Shown in pieces: positions 47,515 to 60,085 of a DNA stretch of 64,000 nt. Source of the stretch: Ceratothoa steindachneri (lineage: Eukaryota > Arthropoda > Malacostraca > Isopoda > Cymothoidae); assembly GCA_963969495.1 (NCBI GenBank), contig OZ018337.1, positions 84,356,777-84,420,776 of the forward strand. The letters run 5' to 3'. How positions within the stretch are numbered: the stretch's first letter is position 1; each line of letters starts with the position of its first letter. The notes beneath the pieces are model-generated. The model saw only the letters and a program-made list of their open reading frames with translations, was not told the origin of the DNA and made no database searches. The position numbers were made by a program, and so were the translations under genes.

Positions 47515-50500
47515 ATTATTCTAAAGCAATACGAGGTGAATTTGCTTCTCTACTGACAGCAATAGTTTTGAGACTTCTCCCATTATTGTAAATCTGAAGG
47601 CTAAAGCGATAGTTCTCGAACCTTGTCCTCTACTTACAATTAAAATTTGTTCTCAAATTATTTTATTTTCTCTTATAAATACGAACTGATGTAATCTTGT
47701 TTCCGAAATTCTCAATTCACCCTCCTATTTGATCGCCTCCAGACCCCACTCATACACTGTTTTCATTATTCTCCAATTTAATTCACCCCATTTGAATTTC
47801 TCTGCGTCATATCTGCTCATCTTCCGAGAGTGAACGTATTTGGGAATAATTATAACTATGGGACTACAAACGAGAGCATATTTGGAAAAGATTCTTTGGA
47901 AATAGGTCGTCTAGAAACTACTTTACTTTACTTAAACAGCATTAATGTGATACTGTTACGATAGTAAACGATAACTGAAGTAAAATTAAAAGAGCCTTCG
48001 TGAGGCATAAGCGTAAAAATAAACTTGGGCGTATTGATTTTTTGTCCTTTTCCCCATTTATTATTAATCATGTCCTTTTCTTAAAGTAAGGTGCAGAAAT
48101 CTCCCGCCATTGGCCATTTCTTTTGCAAAAGGCCTCAAACTTTCAGAAGGTAAAAATCAAAGTCGAAAATTTCTCAGAAATTTGAATATTTTCCGTGATT
48201 TGGCATAACAACACTATGAAGATTCTGGGGGGTTCTTCAGAAATGCCATTATTTAGAAACTTATGGCATTTTAACGTATGTTGTTAAATTATATTCTTAT
48301 GTGACCAAATATCAATTTAATAAATCTAGCAAAGTGCTTTCATAATTAACTGAGTTCAATGGTATTTATTCTACGTTCTTAAGTTCTTCTCTTTCTTGGA
48401 ACATTAAATTATTTGAGATTATCCGAATATTGTTCGTTGTCAGACTTCAATCTTTCTGAAACAGTTTCTTGGGCATTGGGACTCTTAAAACAATGCTCGC
48501 GAGTGTAATTAGTCACACATTACCTTGAATAAGGGGCTCGTTCATCACCCTGGAATGAGGGCCCTGTTTTGAATTGCATCATAAAGCAAGTAATGAGCCC
48601 TAGAACTTGACGCGTCTGCTAACTTCAACTGGTGAGTGTAGCAGAAAAAGCTAATTATTTTATTTATTATATTATTTAAAATTCTAAAGGGGATAAAGTT
48701 TTGCCCAGATTAGACTCACTAGCAAATAAACTATATTTGTAGCTCGGAACTACAGGATTAATGGCTAAAAGAGAACATGATACTTTCAGAAACCGAATTC
48801 CGTCACATTCCAAGAAAAATCGAATGCAAATTTTATGAGACTGTTTGAAAAAAAGGATTTGAGGCAGAATTGTAAACAAAGGTTTTCACCATTTTCTTCC
48901 AAAATCAAAGTTATTAAATGTACAAAATTTTTTTGTTATTAAATGCTGTTTTTATATTTAAATAATCACTCATAGCATCACTGGAATAAACTGTTAAAAA
49001 AAAACAACATAACAAAAAGACAGAAAGTGAATGCGAAAAATCGTCTGTGAGAGAAATAATAATAAAGGAGGAAAAAATTTTGAGGTTAATTGAAAATCGA
49101 AGGCAAAGAGGGATTTAAGAGCTACAATATCACACAGAGGACGCTCTTTTGAGGTAACTAACATACCTGTGGGAATGGCTTCAAAGAAAATTACGATATT
49201 ACGATATTACGGTACCTTCAAAAAGGACAGGAAAGAGGGAGAATGTATCGTGGCAAGTGCGAAAGAAGAGGGTCTATATGGCCCACTTAAAGGGTTGCCT
49301 TTAAGTTGCGAGATGATCGAATAGTTTGAGGTAATGGGAATTGTATCCCGACGACACAGACTCTGTTGCTTTGCTACTCGCTACAAACTATTTTAGTTAC
49401 CACTAGGCCTCCTCTAACCCCTAAACTCTATAGTTCAAGAAAACAGCCATAACTCCTAGAACTACTCGCTAGTAGCAGCAAAGGGTACCATTAAATCTTA
49501 TAAATAGCTCGTAACAACTCATAAATATTAAAAACATTGAAAAAAGAATAATTGCTTGGAAATTACAAGTGACGTGAGACAATGATCCAAATTGCTTTAA
49601 TTAATTACACGGCAGAAACCTAAAATCGCGCAATTTTCTTGTTTGGGACATTTATATTCCTTCTTACCATGATTTTGTCTCCCTTTAAAAAATAAACGGT
49701 TTAAGAATATAATTGCAAATAAATAATTCTCAATCAAATCAAGATTAGGCATCAAAAATAATTTTAGGGCAATAAAATATTACTTATAAGTTACAGAAAT
49801 AAATAAATATGGCAAATGGGTCTTTTTGGGTGCATTATCCAACGATGGCTGTTGTTGCCAGTGTCAACATAATTATCTTAACTATAATTAACTTTAAATT
49901 GGACGCATTAAGATAATGGTAAAAATTGTCAGGTATTACGTATATTCAGCTAGTGATTTGGGAAGAAATAAGCTACGGTAATATGTAATTCGTATTAGTA
50001 TTATTATTAGGCAGATAAAAATAAAAAGTGTGCATTAATATAATTTCAGATCTTTAAAGAAATATATTTTGGCTTAGAAATATATAACTAATAAAAATAA
50101 TAATAATAAAAATGCTATATTACCTAGCAACACGTCACAGCCAAGCCTAGCAGCAGTTCTCCAAAGCTAGTCGAGTATATATAAAACCAATAACATTATG
50201 ATAGTTAACTTAATTTGTCTGAAGCACAAGGAAAATTAGGACATGAATAATGTGTGCAGACGTATGTCCACATTCCTTCAAGCTCTGTCTTTAGGTAAAA
50301 TTGATTAAATATTGAAGAAAAATTGTATTTATGTAAACCAATTCCTTTGTAGGTAAATATAAGTCAAATGCTAATCTAATTAGTGCTATAGGCAATGCCT
50401 AATATCATGTATTTGTAGAGGGCGAGTCCCTGTCAATGACCTATCTCGTCCTCTTTCTACGCGTGATCACTCTCTTTTTAGCTTCTGAAGGAAAAGCATC

Positions 50501-52081
50501 AAAATCACATCGAAGTTTATAACTACTTTTATAAAAGAAATAAAATTCCTATCCAAATACATTATATGTAATTATTTGGTGCGGTTAGTATATGGCAAAA
50601 TATGATGGTGTATCAAGCCTTCTGCTGGCCGGCATCGACATTGCCAGGGAAAGTGTGTCAAAGCATCTTTCTAACACTTCCGCGTAACGGAGTGTATCAA
50701 TCGATTCATATATATCTTCTTTTCTGATCCACAGTTTATTGAAATCCTTCTAATTATTTCGCTCGTCTTCTTTGATAAATATATTTTACTTTATGTGTAC
50801 ACTTTGGTTTTTCAGAATTTGTTTTGGTTGCGTTAAAAAAAGCCTGAATTGAGGAGGGCTAATAAAACCTTTAGGGGATAAGAGGGTTCCCCTGTACTTT
50901 TACTAAGATTAATCTCAGGGAGCATTAATTCTTCACAGATTATTTTCTTGTTTACAGCGATCAATTGAATTAAAGATAGGATTTGGGGACGTAATTTGTG
51001 TTAAATGCTGAAGAAATGTGATCTTTAAACAGCGTTGATTAGAAGCAAAATTCCTCGCAGTTTCCTCCACCATGATTATGGTTTTTGTGCTGGTAAATTT
51101 ATTGAAGATCATGAAAAAGGCGAATGTAAAAGTACTGAAGCAATCTGGAGGAATTTTTTCAAGGGACTGATTATAGCATCAAAATTTATGCTTAATTACT
51201 CGAGAAAAGTTGTAAATGAAAAGTTGAGATGGAAATTACAGGGTTAGATAACCTATGCTAGGTAATATATTGAGACTAAAGTAGGGAAATAGAGGGATTG
51301 ATATTGAGAGAGCAAGATTAACACAGAATACTAGATACTTACGAAAAAAATGTTACGCTCTACCCGACTGTGAAGGTAGAGATGTGTAAAAGCCCTGTCA
51401 CCATTAATTTGCCTGCTTGTCTTTCCTTGGAGCTCTTAACAAGGTTTAAATTGCGTTTCCTTTCAAGCCATCGTGAACAATTCGATAATGCCATGGGTAA
51501 GTTTTCGTACACTTGTTTTTCATCTCCCACGAGGCGTCTTTAGGTGCTTTAGTGAATTCATTTACATAAATAAATAGAAGTTGATGATAAATAGATATCA
51601 GCTCTTTTGCTGTTCCCCAAGAGTAAAATATTTTTCTGAAAGAAGGAAGGAGTTTTCACAAGCAAAATATTGGAAAAGAGAAGTAAGAAATGTGATTTGA
51701 AACAGTTCCAATTTATCCATATTGTAAAGTGTGTGGATAATCATATATCTATTGACTACAACTTTTGCACGTTTGCACCTAAACACATTTGTCTAAGGCC
51801 TACATAATAAAAGGGAAATTGATTTTAATCTGATTTTTCTATTTCCCGTAGGTAGTTCATATCTTGTATTTCAAAATATACAATTACATTTTATTTGATT
51901 GATTCTGTAAAAAAGCATGTATGGTCTTTCTCTGTAAACGTTTGCAAAAATCGCAGTAATCATTTTTTTATTTAATACTCTCCAACATCTTCACATTGAG
52001 AATATAGGATACGATTGCAAGTTGCTACTAAATTGAGATTATCAATTAAAAATCGATTTAATTAATTATATCACAACCAGG
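47515..52081. other. Intergenic/intronic sequence, no gene recognised
   Basis: AT-rich. A 70-codon frame at 51035-51247 (+, TTG start) has protein-like composition (DYGFCAGKFIEDHEKGECKS) but no known motif. A short ATTACGATATTACGATATTACGG run lies at 49191-49212. Nothing else stands out. Confidence 0.45.
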
Positions 52082-52395
52082 CAATGGCTTCACTACTAAG
52101 ATTTAAATTTAAAATCTAAAAAATCAGCCATAGTTAAATGTTTCGAAATTTTTTAACTTCACCAATTATAATAATTTTAAAAAGGAACTCGAACCTAAAT
52201 TTTCCCCCTTTCAAAATATCACGTTGCTAAAATATAGTTATAGTCTAGAAGATATATAAAAATAAATTTTCTGAACTTCACCATTTTTAATTATTTGTGT
52301 TTTAAAAAATTCTCAAATTTTCGATACATATATTTATTTCTGAACTCCACCATTTTGATTTGTTCAGACATAACTTTGATAAAAAAACATGTCAT
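52082..52395 (+). repeat. Unnamed dispersed repeat, plus-strand copy
   Basis: Aligns over about 310 bp, with many small gaps, to the reverse complement of 57840-58206. The shared order is CAATGGCTTC, ACTACTAAGATT, AAATCAGCC, TTTAAAAAGGAAC, AAATTTTCCCCCTTTC / AAATTTTCCCTCTTTC, AAATTTTCGATACATATATT and ATAACTTTGATAAAAAAACAT. No open frame, terminal inverted repeat or target duplication is visible. Confidence 0.75.
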
Positions 52396-52591
52396 TTGTC
52401 TACCAAGGAAAGAAAAGGTTTATCAATTTTTAACCCATCTTCAAAAATCCAATTATACATTTATAGTTGGTGATGACGATGATAAACCGATAATTTGGGG
52501 ACCAAGATTAGATTTAGGTGCATTCGTGAACATTCGAATATCTATGAGTTGGATGGATGCGATTTCAGATAGAACAGGAAGCGGATCAGAT

Positions 52592-52626
52592 GAATTCGAA
52601 CCAGGTTTCTTCCCTGGTTCGAATTC
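52592..52626. repeat. Perfect 14-bp stem-loop
   Basis: GAATTCGAACCAGG (52592-52605) and CCTGGTTCGAATTC (52613-52626) are perfect complements around the 7-nt loop TTTCTTC. It lies inside a 168-codon plus-strand frame (52295-52801) that I do not regard as a gene, since its first third is the dispersed repeat. Confidence 0.8.
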
Positions 52627-52639
52627 TTTTGTTCGATGT

Positions 52640-55017
52640 CAGCTAGTCCTTCTCAATTTAAGACTGGTAGATGCAAGCCTTTCCTTTCTATGCTCAATTT
52701 TTAGATTTAAAGTACCTCGTTACCGTGGGCTTTGCAATGTCTTGGAGGCACTTAATTTCATGGAGATCACGGAAGGCCACCTTATTATTCTATGTGCTTA
52801 AGAAATTTTCGATTTTACAGAATATAGAAAGGGAGCAATCTTTAAGTCTATAGGTTAAGAAGTGAATACCAACCACGCAGGTACTCGTTTTGCCGTGAAC
52901 AAGAGCGGTATATCAGTGACTCTGCCAGAATATATTCTCGACCAATCTCTTCTGGAGTCACCATTTTATGTCTTTGGGCGTGGCTAGAATGGAAACCTGA
53001 AATGGACAGTTCTAATAGGCTCTAAAACGAGTCCCAAGTTGTGTATAAATGCCAAAGTTTTGCTTTCTTTGTCTTCGCAAGCTTCTACACGAAGAAGGCA
53101 TGTTCATAATTGAGGCTCGCATGGAAGTGATGGGCTCTCAAAGGCGCTCATTCACCTGATTAGGATATCATGTACAGAGAAAGAGGAGATTCTCTTTAAT
53201 GGCATTCATCAGTTAATCACGTGGATTGCTTATTTGTTTAACCTACTTTTATTTTAAAGTTCGTTTGTTTGTTTCAAACTTTAGTATAATTGCGTGATTT
53301 AATCCTCTCCATACAAATGTTTATTGTAGATAATGGATTCTAGTTACCATAACGGTGTTTGTTTGGCCACTAGTTCCATTTTGAATGTCTCAAACAGAGA
53401 TCTTTGTTATCGGCTTCTGGGAGATGTAATTCGCTTTACCTCATCTACTGTCCATGATGCTCTTTATTCCTGGGTTCAGTATCTGTCGGAGTCAGCAAAG
53501 GCTCTTTTTTTCCGTGGTTGATCTTGAACTTGTCTATGATTCCAAATTATATCAATCACGCCTTTAATTTTTCTGGTTCATGTCATGGCAAAAATCTTCT
53601 CAAATTATGATATAAATCTCTGTCCAGTTTTGCCAAAGTTCTGCCTAAAACATCAAAGTGTAGGATCCAATTTAATTCATGTCCATATGAATATTAGGCC
53701 GCAAGAAAGACGGGGTCGGTTGCTTACTTCCTTATGTTTGAATCTAGCTTATCTTTTGGAAGCTAGATTTATCATCATAGCAGACCTGGTTGTAATATAC
53801 CGTGGAGCACGGGAGATATCTCGCCAGATCGAGTTCATAAACCATTTTGTTTTGAATACTAACTCGCGTAGCGTGCTAAGTGCATTTACGGCATCAAAAT
53901 TTCCTAGCCATTAGCCATTGCTCTCCGATATTTCCAATTGGCCTATCAATCAATGTCTCAAAAAAATCGAGGTATTTCCTGTCGTCTCCTAATCGGAAAA
54001 TATCGCAGTACCATCTGATTGAGCGCTCTCCTGAGCCTCTCTGAGAAGACTATAAGGGTATCTAAGACTTGAAGGTTCAATTCCTGTGGTTAATGAGCGT
54101 AGTATATGCCAATGCACATTGACGAGTGGGGTCGCTTCCGTTAGTCAATGGTCCTGTGGGCTGGCAATTGAACACCAGATTTTGGATGATAGAAACTTTA
54201 CTGGCTTAGAGGACACCTGCCTTCTCCTCCAAACTATTTAATTGTTCAACACTGTCAGCTCTTCCCTCTTGTCTCTGAGAGAGAGGCAGCCCTTCACAGC
54301 CGTCCCGAAGCTGTCCATTATTTTTCGGTTTTCTCTGTATTTTATCATCATTTCTACCGTTTTATTATTGTTACTATTATCTTCCGTTGTTTTCTTATTT
54401 TATTTTGAAGTAGATTTAGATTTTCTCTTTCGGTGAATATGGTCTTGTAGGGCGCCGCCAAATAAGTACACTGAAATATTGCGACAGAATTTCTTCAAAT
54501 AGCGGCCTATATTTACCATTTAATAGCCTCCCACTGTATTTTAGTTTCACTTAACAGGGAAAGTCGTTACCTCATCTTAATGAATAGTTTTATGAAAAAC
54601 GATGCTGTATACATCAGTAGTTTTCCTTTAGAATCTTCCAGGTGTAAGGATCCTTTAGTTAACATAGGCATTTTTATCAGAAATCTAACAAAAATAAAGT
54701 TGCAAACTTACCGAATTTAACCTTAGATTTCATACCAAAGCGGCGTCCCAAATTCGATCTGTATGAATTTGATCTTTAATGGCAAATCTGCTTCCTTTTT
54801 TCCGTACATCATGATAGGATTTTTCCAATCAGAATACTTGTGTAGACTGTAACGCCTCTTAGATATGTCAAGGATAAAATTCTTCTATGGCCTCATGCTA
54901 ATAGTTTTAGTGACTCCTTCAGACAATTAAATTCCGACCCTCTTCAATAAAACCTCCTTTAACGTTTTTTATGTTGGAAACTCAGCAATTTCATAATTTT
55001 ACTCATCTTTGTTCCTG
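52640..55017. other. Mixed intergenic sequence, no gene recognised
   Basis: Frames at 53333-53521 and 53585-53914 lie in tandem and are moderately GC-rich, but contain no motif that I know. A tRNA-like B box, GGTTCAATTCC, lies at 54074-54084 without a convincing A box or cloverleaf, so a tRNA-derived short interspersed element around 54000-54230 is possible but unproven. Confidence 0.35.
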
Positions 55018-55236
55018 TAGAAATAAATAAATAAATGAATAATTTCTTTGTCCCATGCTCTTCTTCACCATTGGTTCTACCGAAAAAAACAAATAAATCC
55101 ATTTACTTTTCTTGTTCCATGCTTTTATTTACCTTTGCTTTTGCGAAATAAACAAATAAATCCATAATCTTTCTTTGTCCAATGCGTTCCTGGCGAAAGA
55201 AACAAATTAATCCATAATCTCTTTGTTGTTCCATAG
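55018..55236. repeat. Degenerate minisatellite, four units of about 50-62 bp
   Basis: The unit is roughly (C)GAAATAAACAAATAAATCC, then ATAATCTTTCTTTGTCCCATG, CTTTT...CACC and TTTGGTTCTG. Starts lie near 55020, 55082, 55144 and 55194. The last two are shortened. Divergence is substantial, so it is not a recent expansion. Confidence 0.8.
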
Positions 55237-56229
55237 AATAAATAAGATTTGTTATCCCATAATTTTATGAAGTACTTTTAAATAAAGTATTTCTTAGCCT
55301 TTCCGTTACTTATCTTCTGTAATGTTTGAGCTAGCCAGTTAATTATGAAGTGGAAAGCCTTATTTATTTGTACCAAACTCAAATAAATGTAAAAAATTTA
55401 ATTCTTTATTCAAAGAATACTCTTTTGAAGGTTATTATTATCTTTACAGGATCCATTCAAAATGTATCAAACTGAAACCCGCCCGGGAATAAACAGCCCA
55501 GTGTGTTATACCAAATATCGGCCAATCCACTCCCAAATTAGGGAAAAGCATAAAGAAGGTTAAACAAAATGATTCACGCTTCTGAAATCAGCCCTCTGCA
55601 CTGGCTCCCGCCCTCGGGGGAGTTTGCTGGATAAATGTTGGGCTTTGGTTAATAGAATGCCATATGTGTGATTGAGAACTCTTAAACCCACTCTTCCTCG
55701 CACAAAATATCATGCAGTTTACTCATGTTCAGTCTGGGATTTTAGCGAGCAACCAAGACTGCTGCATTATTTTCTGTGTGGAGTAAAAGTATTAAGGTGT
55801 ATCACATGGGCATTTGGATAAAAGTCAGACTACTCCTAAATCACATTTAAAAATATATTTCTTCAGAATCGGCTCCATTATATAAAAGTGTCATCCTATA
55901 TATTTAATCATGACATTCTCTGAAGAAAGAGTTGTGCAGAACTTGAGGTGTGATAGGTAACTGTTAGACCCTGTATTGATTAGGTCTTTAACTAAATAAA
56001 TTATCTACACTGATTTGTCTTTTAGAATGCCTATTTCTAAATAATCAGAGATAAATAGAACTAAATCTGCTGAACTCTACAAAAGAGGGTTTTACATAAT
56101 AAGCGAACGGCGAGAAATGCACATCGTTCATGGCATTCAATTTAACAAGAGTAACATGGATGGATAAACATTCAGAGAAGTATAGCGGTAGCAGGAATTT
56201 TAGTTATTCGTCCTTGGGAGTTTTTTAGA
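55237..56229. other. Intergenic sequence, nothing recognised
   Basis: AT-rich. The stretch 55590-55625 has a short GC-rich patch. No gene seen. Confidence 0.5.
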
Positions 56230-57160
56230 AAAGAAAAGTAAAGCTTTAGGCAAAGCACCAGCAAATAACTTGGTAAATAATCTAGTCTTTGCAAAAGAGG
56301 GAGCTGAAAACTTGGCTTGCCCTCTTAATGAACACCGCGCTTGTATCTCTGATACTAAGATACCATTTTATCTTTGGAGTGAAGAACTTATTCACTCTTT
56401 CAGTAATATAGATGATATGTTGTTTTGTACCAACATCCATCGACATCATTCATCGATGGGACTGCCCAAGTACAATCACGATTAAGGGTAGTGGCGTTTA
56501 TTTCTTGAAAGCTTTAAACGATGTTTCAAGTGTGTATTTGTTTCTAATGGTGGCAAGTTTTCATGGGTCTCAATGAACATTCATGGATCTTAAAATAGAC
56601 CTACATTACTGTAGAGATGGTTCTATAAAAACTGTTATGATGAACATAAATGAACCATATGTGTGGAGTTAAAAATTGTAAGCTTTTTGTCATGACAGCT
56701 AGGTGGTCACATCAAGTACCCATGCTTACTTTATCTATGGGGCAGCAAATGTAATGACAAGCACTGGTAAATTGCTTGGCCAATTCGTTAAGAGATTGTC
56801 GTTGTGGTGAAAAATATCCTAAACGAACCGCTGTTGAACCTTAATCGCATCATCCTGTCACCAATAAATATAAAGTTAAGACTAATGAAGCAAATTTTAG
56901 AGGCAGTAAATAAAGATGAGCCTAGCTTTAGATATATCTGATCAGGATTTATGCTCCGAAGAATGAGAAACTAAAGGCAGGATCTTTCGATGGCCAACTA
57001 ATTGGAAATCCATTTAATGATGCAAATTTCGTCTCACGCATGAAAGAGGCTGCGGCTTCCACGCATTCTTCTATTGTAACAGTTCTAAAAGGTTTCTGGA
57101 ATAAAACGAATGTTACTAAGATTCAAAAGTGTTAGGCAGAATCTTTTATTTTACCCTCTA
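56230..57160 (+). pseudogene. Relic of a widespread uncharacterised repetitive protein family
   Basis: Across stops and frame changes the plus strand gives TKIPFYLWSEELIHSFSNID, DDMLFCTNIHRH, WRLFLESFKRCFKCVFVSNG, KNCYDEHK...CVELKIV, QLGGHIKYPCLLYLWGSKCN, NEPLLNLNRIILSPINIKLR, RLMKQILEAVNKDEPSFRYI, then AGSFDGQLIGNPFNDANFVS and RMKEAAASTHSSIVTVLKGF. From memory, this block order (W-RLF-(D/E)S-K, LGYTKYPCFLC-WDSR, PPLHIKLGLMKQFVKA, KAGIFDGPQIRQL) belongs to a repetitive, unnamed family found many times in arthropod and some other invertebrate genomes, with no assigned biochemical role that I know. This copy has many stops. It may be carried by an unclassified mobile element. Confidence 0.65.
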
Positions 57161-57320
57161 TTTAGTAAAGATTGACCAATAAATAACGGAGTTATTGTTG
57201 TGATTTTTGTTAATGTTTGGTTTTCTCGAGAAAATGGGCTCCAAAGTTCGAGGTTTATTTTTATGATTTTAACAGACGGTAGAAAGCGTGCAATACCCGA
57301 GATACATTATGTACATGTAC

Positions 57321-57322
<2 letters not shown>

Positions 57323-57352
<30 letters not shown>
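57323..57352. repeat. Short (TA)n microsatellite
   Basis: About 30 bp of uninterrupted TA followed by a GTGTGTATGTG stretch. Confidence 0.95.
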
Positions 57353-57355
<3 letters not shown>

Positions 57356-57839
57356 TGTGTATGTGACCATGTATGAATTCCAGTATATAACATAATTATT
57401 GGCTAATCCCCCCCAATGAAAGGTGGACACACACAACCTTTTTGATCAAAATCGCACACAAAGTTTGATGAATTTTGTTGTACAAATAAGTTAATAAATA
57501 ATTGGCAACAATTTATGAGAGTTTAATTACATATAGAGGAAACATTTCTGCATCAGAAAATTTGATCAGCTGAAAACGAAAATTTGATTTTTTTTTTAAA
57601 TTGACTGAAACGGTCCCCTAAAGAAGGAATATCGTTTTTTATTTAAATGTAGAATATTGAGGTTATAATCATGAACACATACAACAATGGTCAAAACATT
57701 TGGGACTAATATATTGTTTTTATTTTCTCGTACTTTTCTAAAATATACATGAAAGGAATAATCATGACTATCTCTAGAATTGAAGGAGGAGATTTTTTTG
57801 AGAATTTGACAAATAATTTCATCTTAGTTTGTTTATGAC

Positions 57840-58206
57840 TTATGTTTTTTTATCAAAGTTATTTCTAATAATTCTTTTATAATATCAACAGACAAAGTGG
57901 TGAAGTTTAGAAATAAATATAAGTATCGAAATTTTGTGAATTTTTAAAACCCAAAGAATTACAAATTTTTACAATTTGTAATTTATTTTTACATATCTTC
58001 TCTATAACTCTATATTTTATCAAGGTGATATTGTGAAAGAGGGAAAATTTAGTTTAATGTTCCTTTTTAAAGTTATTAGAATTAGCGAAGTTCAGAAAAT
58101 TTATAAAAATTTAGACACGGCTGATTTTATTTTAGATTTTCAATTTTAATCTTAGTAGCGAAGCGCAAGCTGACTACATAGGGAGGAGTGGCGAAGCCAT
58201 TGCTTA
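57840..58206 (-). repeat. Unnamed dispersed repeat, minus-strand copy
   Basis: The reverse complement matches 52082-52395. It is longer at the head, where it carries GCTTCGCCACTCCTCC and CAGCTTGCGCTTCGCTACTA, which the plus copy lacks (it reads GGCTTC directly into ACTACTAAGATT). That head segment also matches 13764-13812. Confidence 0.75.
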
Positions 58207-58767
58207 GCTCTAATATTTAAATTATTACACGTTTATTAAAACGCCGGGATTCCTAAAATATTGAAAAAATTTGGATCTCTTTGCTCAATCGAAAATCGTG
58301 CTCTGGTCTTTTTCCGGTAGGAGGTAAGTTTGTGTCAAGGAGCTTTTATATTTAAGCAAAAGGCTAAAATGATGAAAAATTTGGGTTCAAAAATGATGCG
58401 TAAATATTAAATATTCCGTAATATTTTTCCAAATAAATGTTTGAATATTTTCAATTCCAGAAATGGTTCTTTCCAAATAATACTGTGCAAGTATTGTCGT
58501 TACGCACCAAAGTGCCTGGAACTGCGACGAGATAGTCGCGTGCTAAGAGTTTTGCATCCAGGAGCTTGATTAAGAATTCTCTTATATCGGAGGGGGGACA
58601 AATCTTTCTATATCAAAATAAACTAAACTCACAACATGATCTTGGTCAAGCGTTGATAACATTTTGTCAGTAATAAAAAACAAATTAGATAAGTATTAGT
58701 TAAGCCTTAGTTAGGCATTATGGTAAAAAACTTGGTAATTTATAATTTACTTTGTTCCCACATCTAA
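58207..58767. other. Intergenic sequence, nothing recognised
   Basis: AT-rich, no gene or repeat identified. Confidence 0.5.
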
Positions 58768-59290
58768 CGGGTGGCCCAAAAGTTACTTGACACTTTAAAA
58801 AATTAATAACACAAAAACTAATTATGTTATAAAAGTGGGTGATATATAAAATGGAATCGGAGATCTTGTATTTCTATTATTTACATATAATATTCTTCAT
58901 GTGTTCTCCATTATTGTTAAAACAAAGGCGGATTCTTTGCACCATATTTTTCATGAAATTTTCCAAAACATCAGAAGTGATTTTTTCGATTTGCTTAATG
59001 ATGTTTTGTTTCAATTCTGCAAGATTATTAGGTTTATTTACGTATAGCTTTTATTTAAGGTATCCTCAAAGGAAAAAATCTGGAGTGGTAAAATCAGGGG
59101 TTTTTGGTGGCCAAGAAACGTCACCTAAACGTAAAATTAACCGAACAGGGAAGGCTGTTCTTAGTGTTGCCATGGTTTTTCAATGTAAGGGTTTGTGCTC
59201 TTATCAGGCATTCATTTACAACGACTTTTACCTGCGTCCGAAAAATCGTTTTAATAATTCGTTAAGGTTTCTTAATTAGCAATACTCTAA
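58768..59290 (-). pseudogene. Mariner-type transposase relic, C-terminal third
   Basis: The minus strand reads KTMATLRTAFPVRLI, then PPKTPDFTTPDFFL*GYLK, KLYVNKPNNLAELKQNIIKQ, IEKITSDVLENFMKNMVQRI and NNNGEHMKNIICK, ending at a TAA near 58848. It matches the 'WPPRSPDLTPCDFFLWGYLK...VNKP.TLAELK' C-terminus of a Tc1/mariner-superfamily group, with the Trp of LWGYLK replaced by a TGA stop and a Lys by TAA. The third catalytic Asp (TPDFF) is present. The DNA then ends at 58768 in CGGGTGGCCCAAAAGTTACT on the plus strand, typical of a terminal inverted repeat. The 5' two-thirds of the element are missing or unreadable. The 146-codon plus frame is a shadow. Confidence 0.8.
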
Positions 59291-60085
59291 AATGCCACAC
59301 TTCTATCGATTCCAACATGGACAGCACAATTCTACATTACATATAAGTGTATTTGCGTGTTTCTTACTTCAGGCTTAAAATTTAGCAAAATTAAGAATTG
59401 TCTAATCTTTAAACAATACAAGCAGGGAAAAGGGGGATAAATCTAGTGTCTTTTTTGAGACCTAACTTGTTTCTCTAACTGGTTTTGAAATCATAGATTC
59501 AGTATCGATAATAAAGACATGGATGCAGAACAATACATAGAAAACTGCTGCTTCAGAAATAATTCTTTCTTGGACGTTCCAATTTTAGATGTTGAAAAAG
59601 CTTGTTCATGATAATATGAAGATTGGTTGACATTTAATAAGTTTTGTAATTACAAGTTTTCAATAACTCGGATCCTGAAAGTGGCGATCGATCGTTCTAA
59701 ATTACCGAGTCACGAATCATGAATTGGCAGTGACAATCTGAAATATATTTGGGTAGAATGTAAGAAATATTCCTTACATATCTTAACTAGTACTTTCAAA
59801 AAGTTTTAGTGTTCTTGATATTTACAGATCAATTAAACCTTTTTCTGCTAACCTGACATATATGGATAGAATTTAAAATAACGATTGACTGCAAATCTGC
59901 CATATAAGGATTTGATCTAGTATTTCTTCGCCTCTTGCACGAAAGTTTGCAATTTTTTGTGAGTAGTTTCCTCTGGCACTCTTCTATCAGATGTCATGTT
60001 TGAAATATTTCCATTGTAAATCAGTACCTCTCAGAATGTAGAGTAGAAAAGTTTAGCAATTTTTCACACCAAATTTAACAAGTCA
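59291..60085. other. Intergenic sequence, nothing recognised
   Basis: AT-rich, with no recognisable frame. It may include the 5' part of the piggyBac relic that follows. Confidence 0.45.

Noticed and set aside
52295..52801. 168-codon plus-strand frame
   Set aside because: Its first third is the dispersed repeat and the rest contains a perfect hairpin; no recognisable domain.
54000..54230. tRNA gene or tRNA-derived short interspersed element
   Set aside because: Only a B-box-like GGTTCAATTCC was seen, without A box or cloverleaf pairing, so it is not listed as RNA.
58839..59279. 146-codon plus-strand frame
   Set aside because: Shadow of the mariner-type relic, whose conserved text is on the minus strand.
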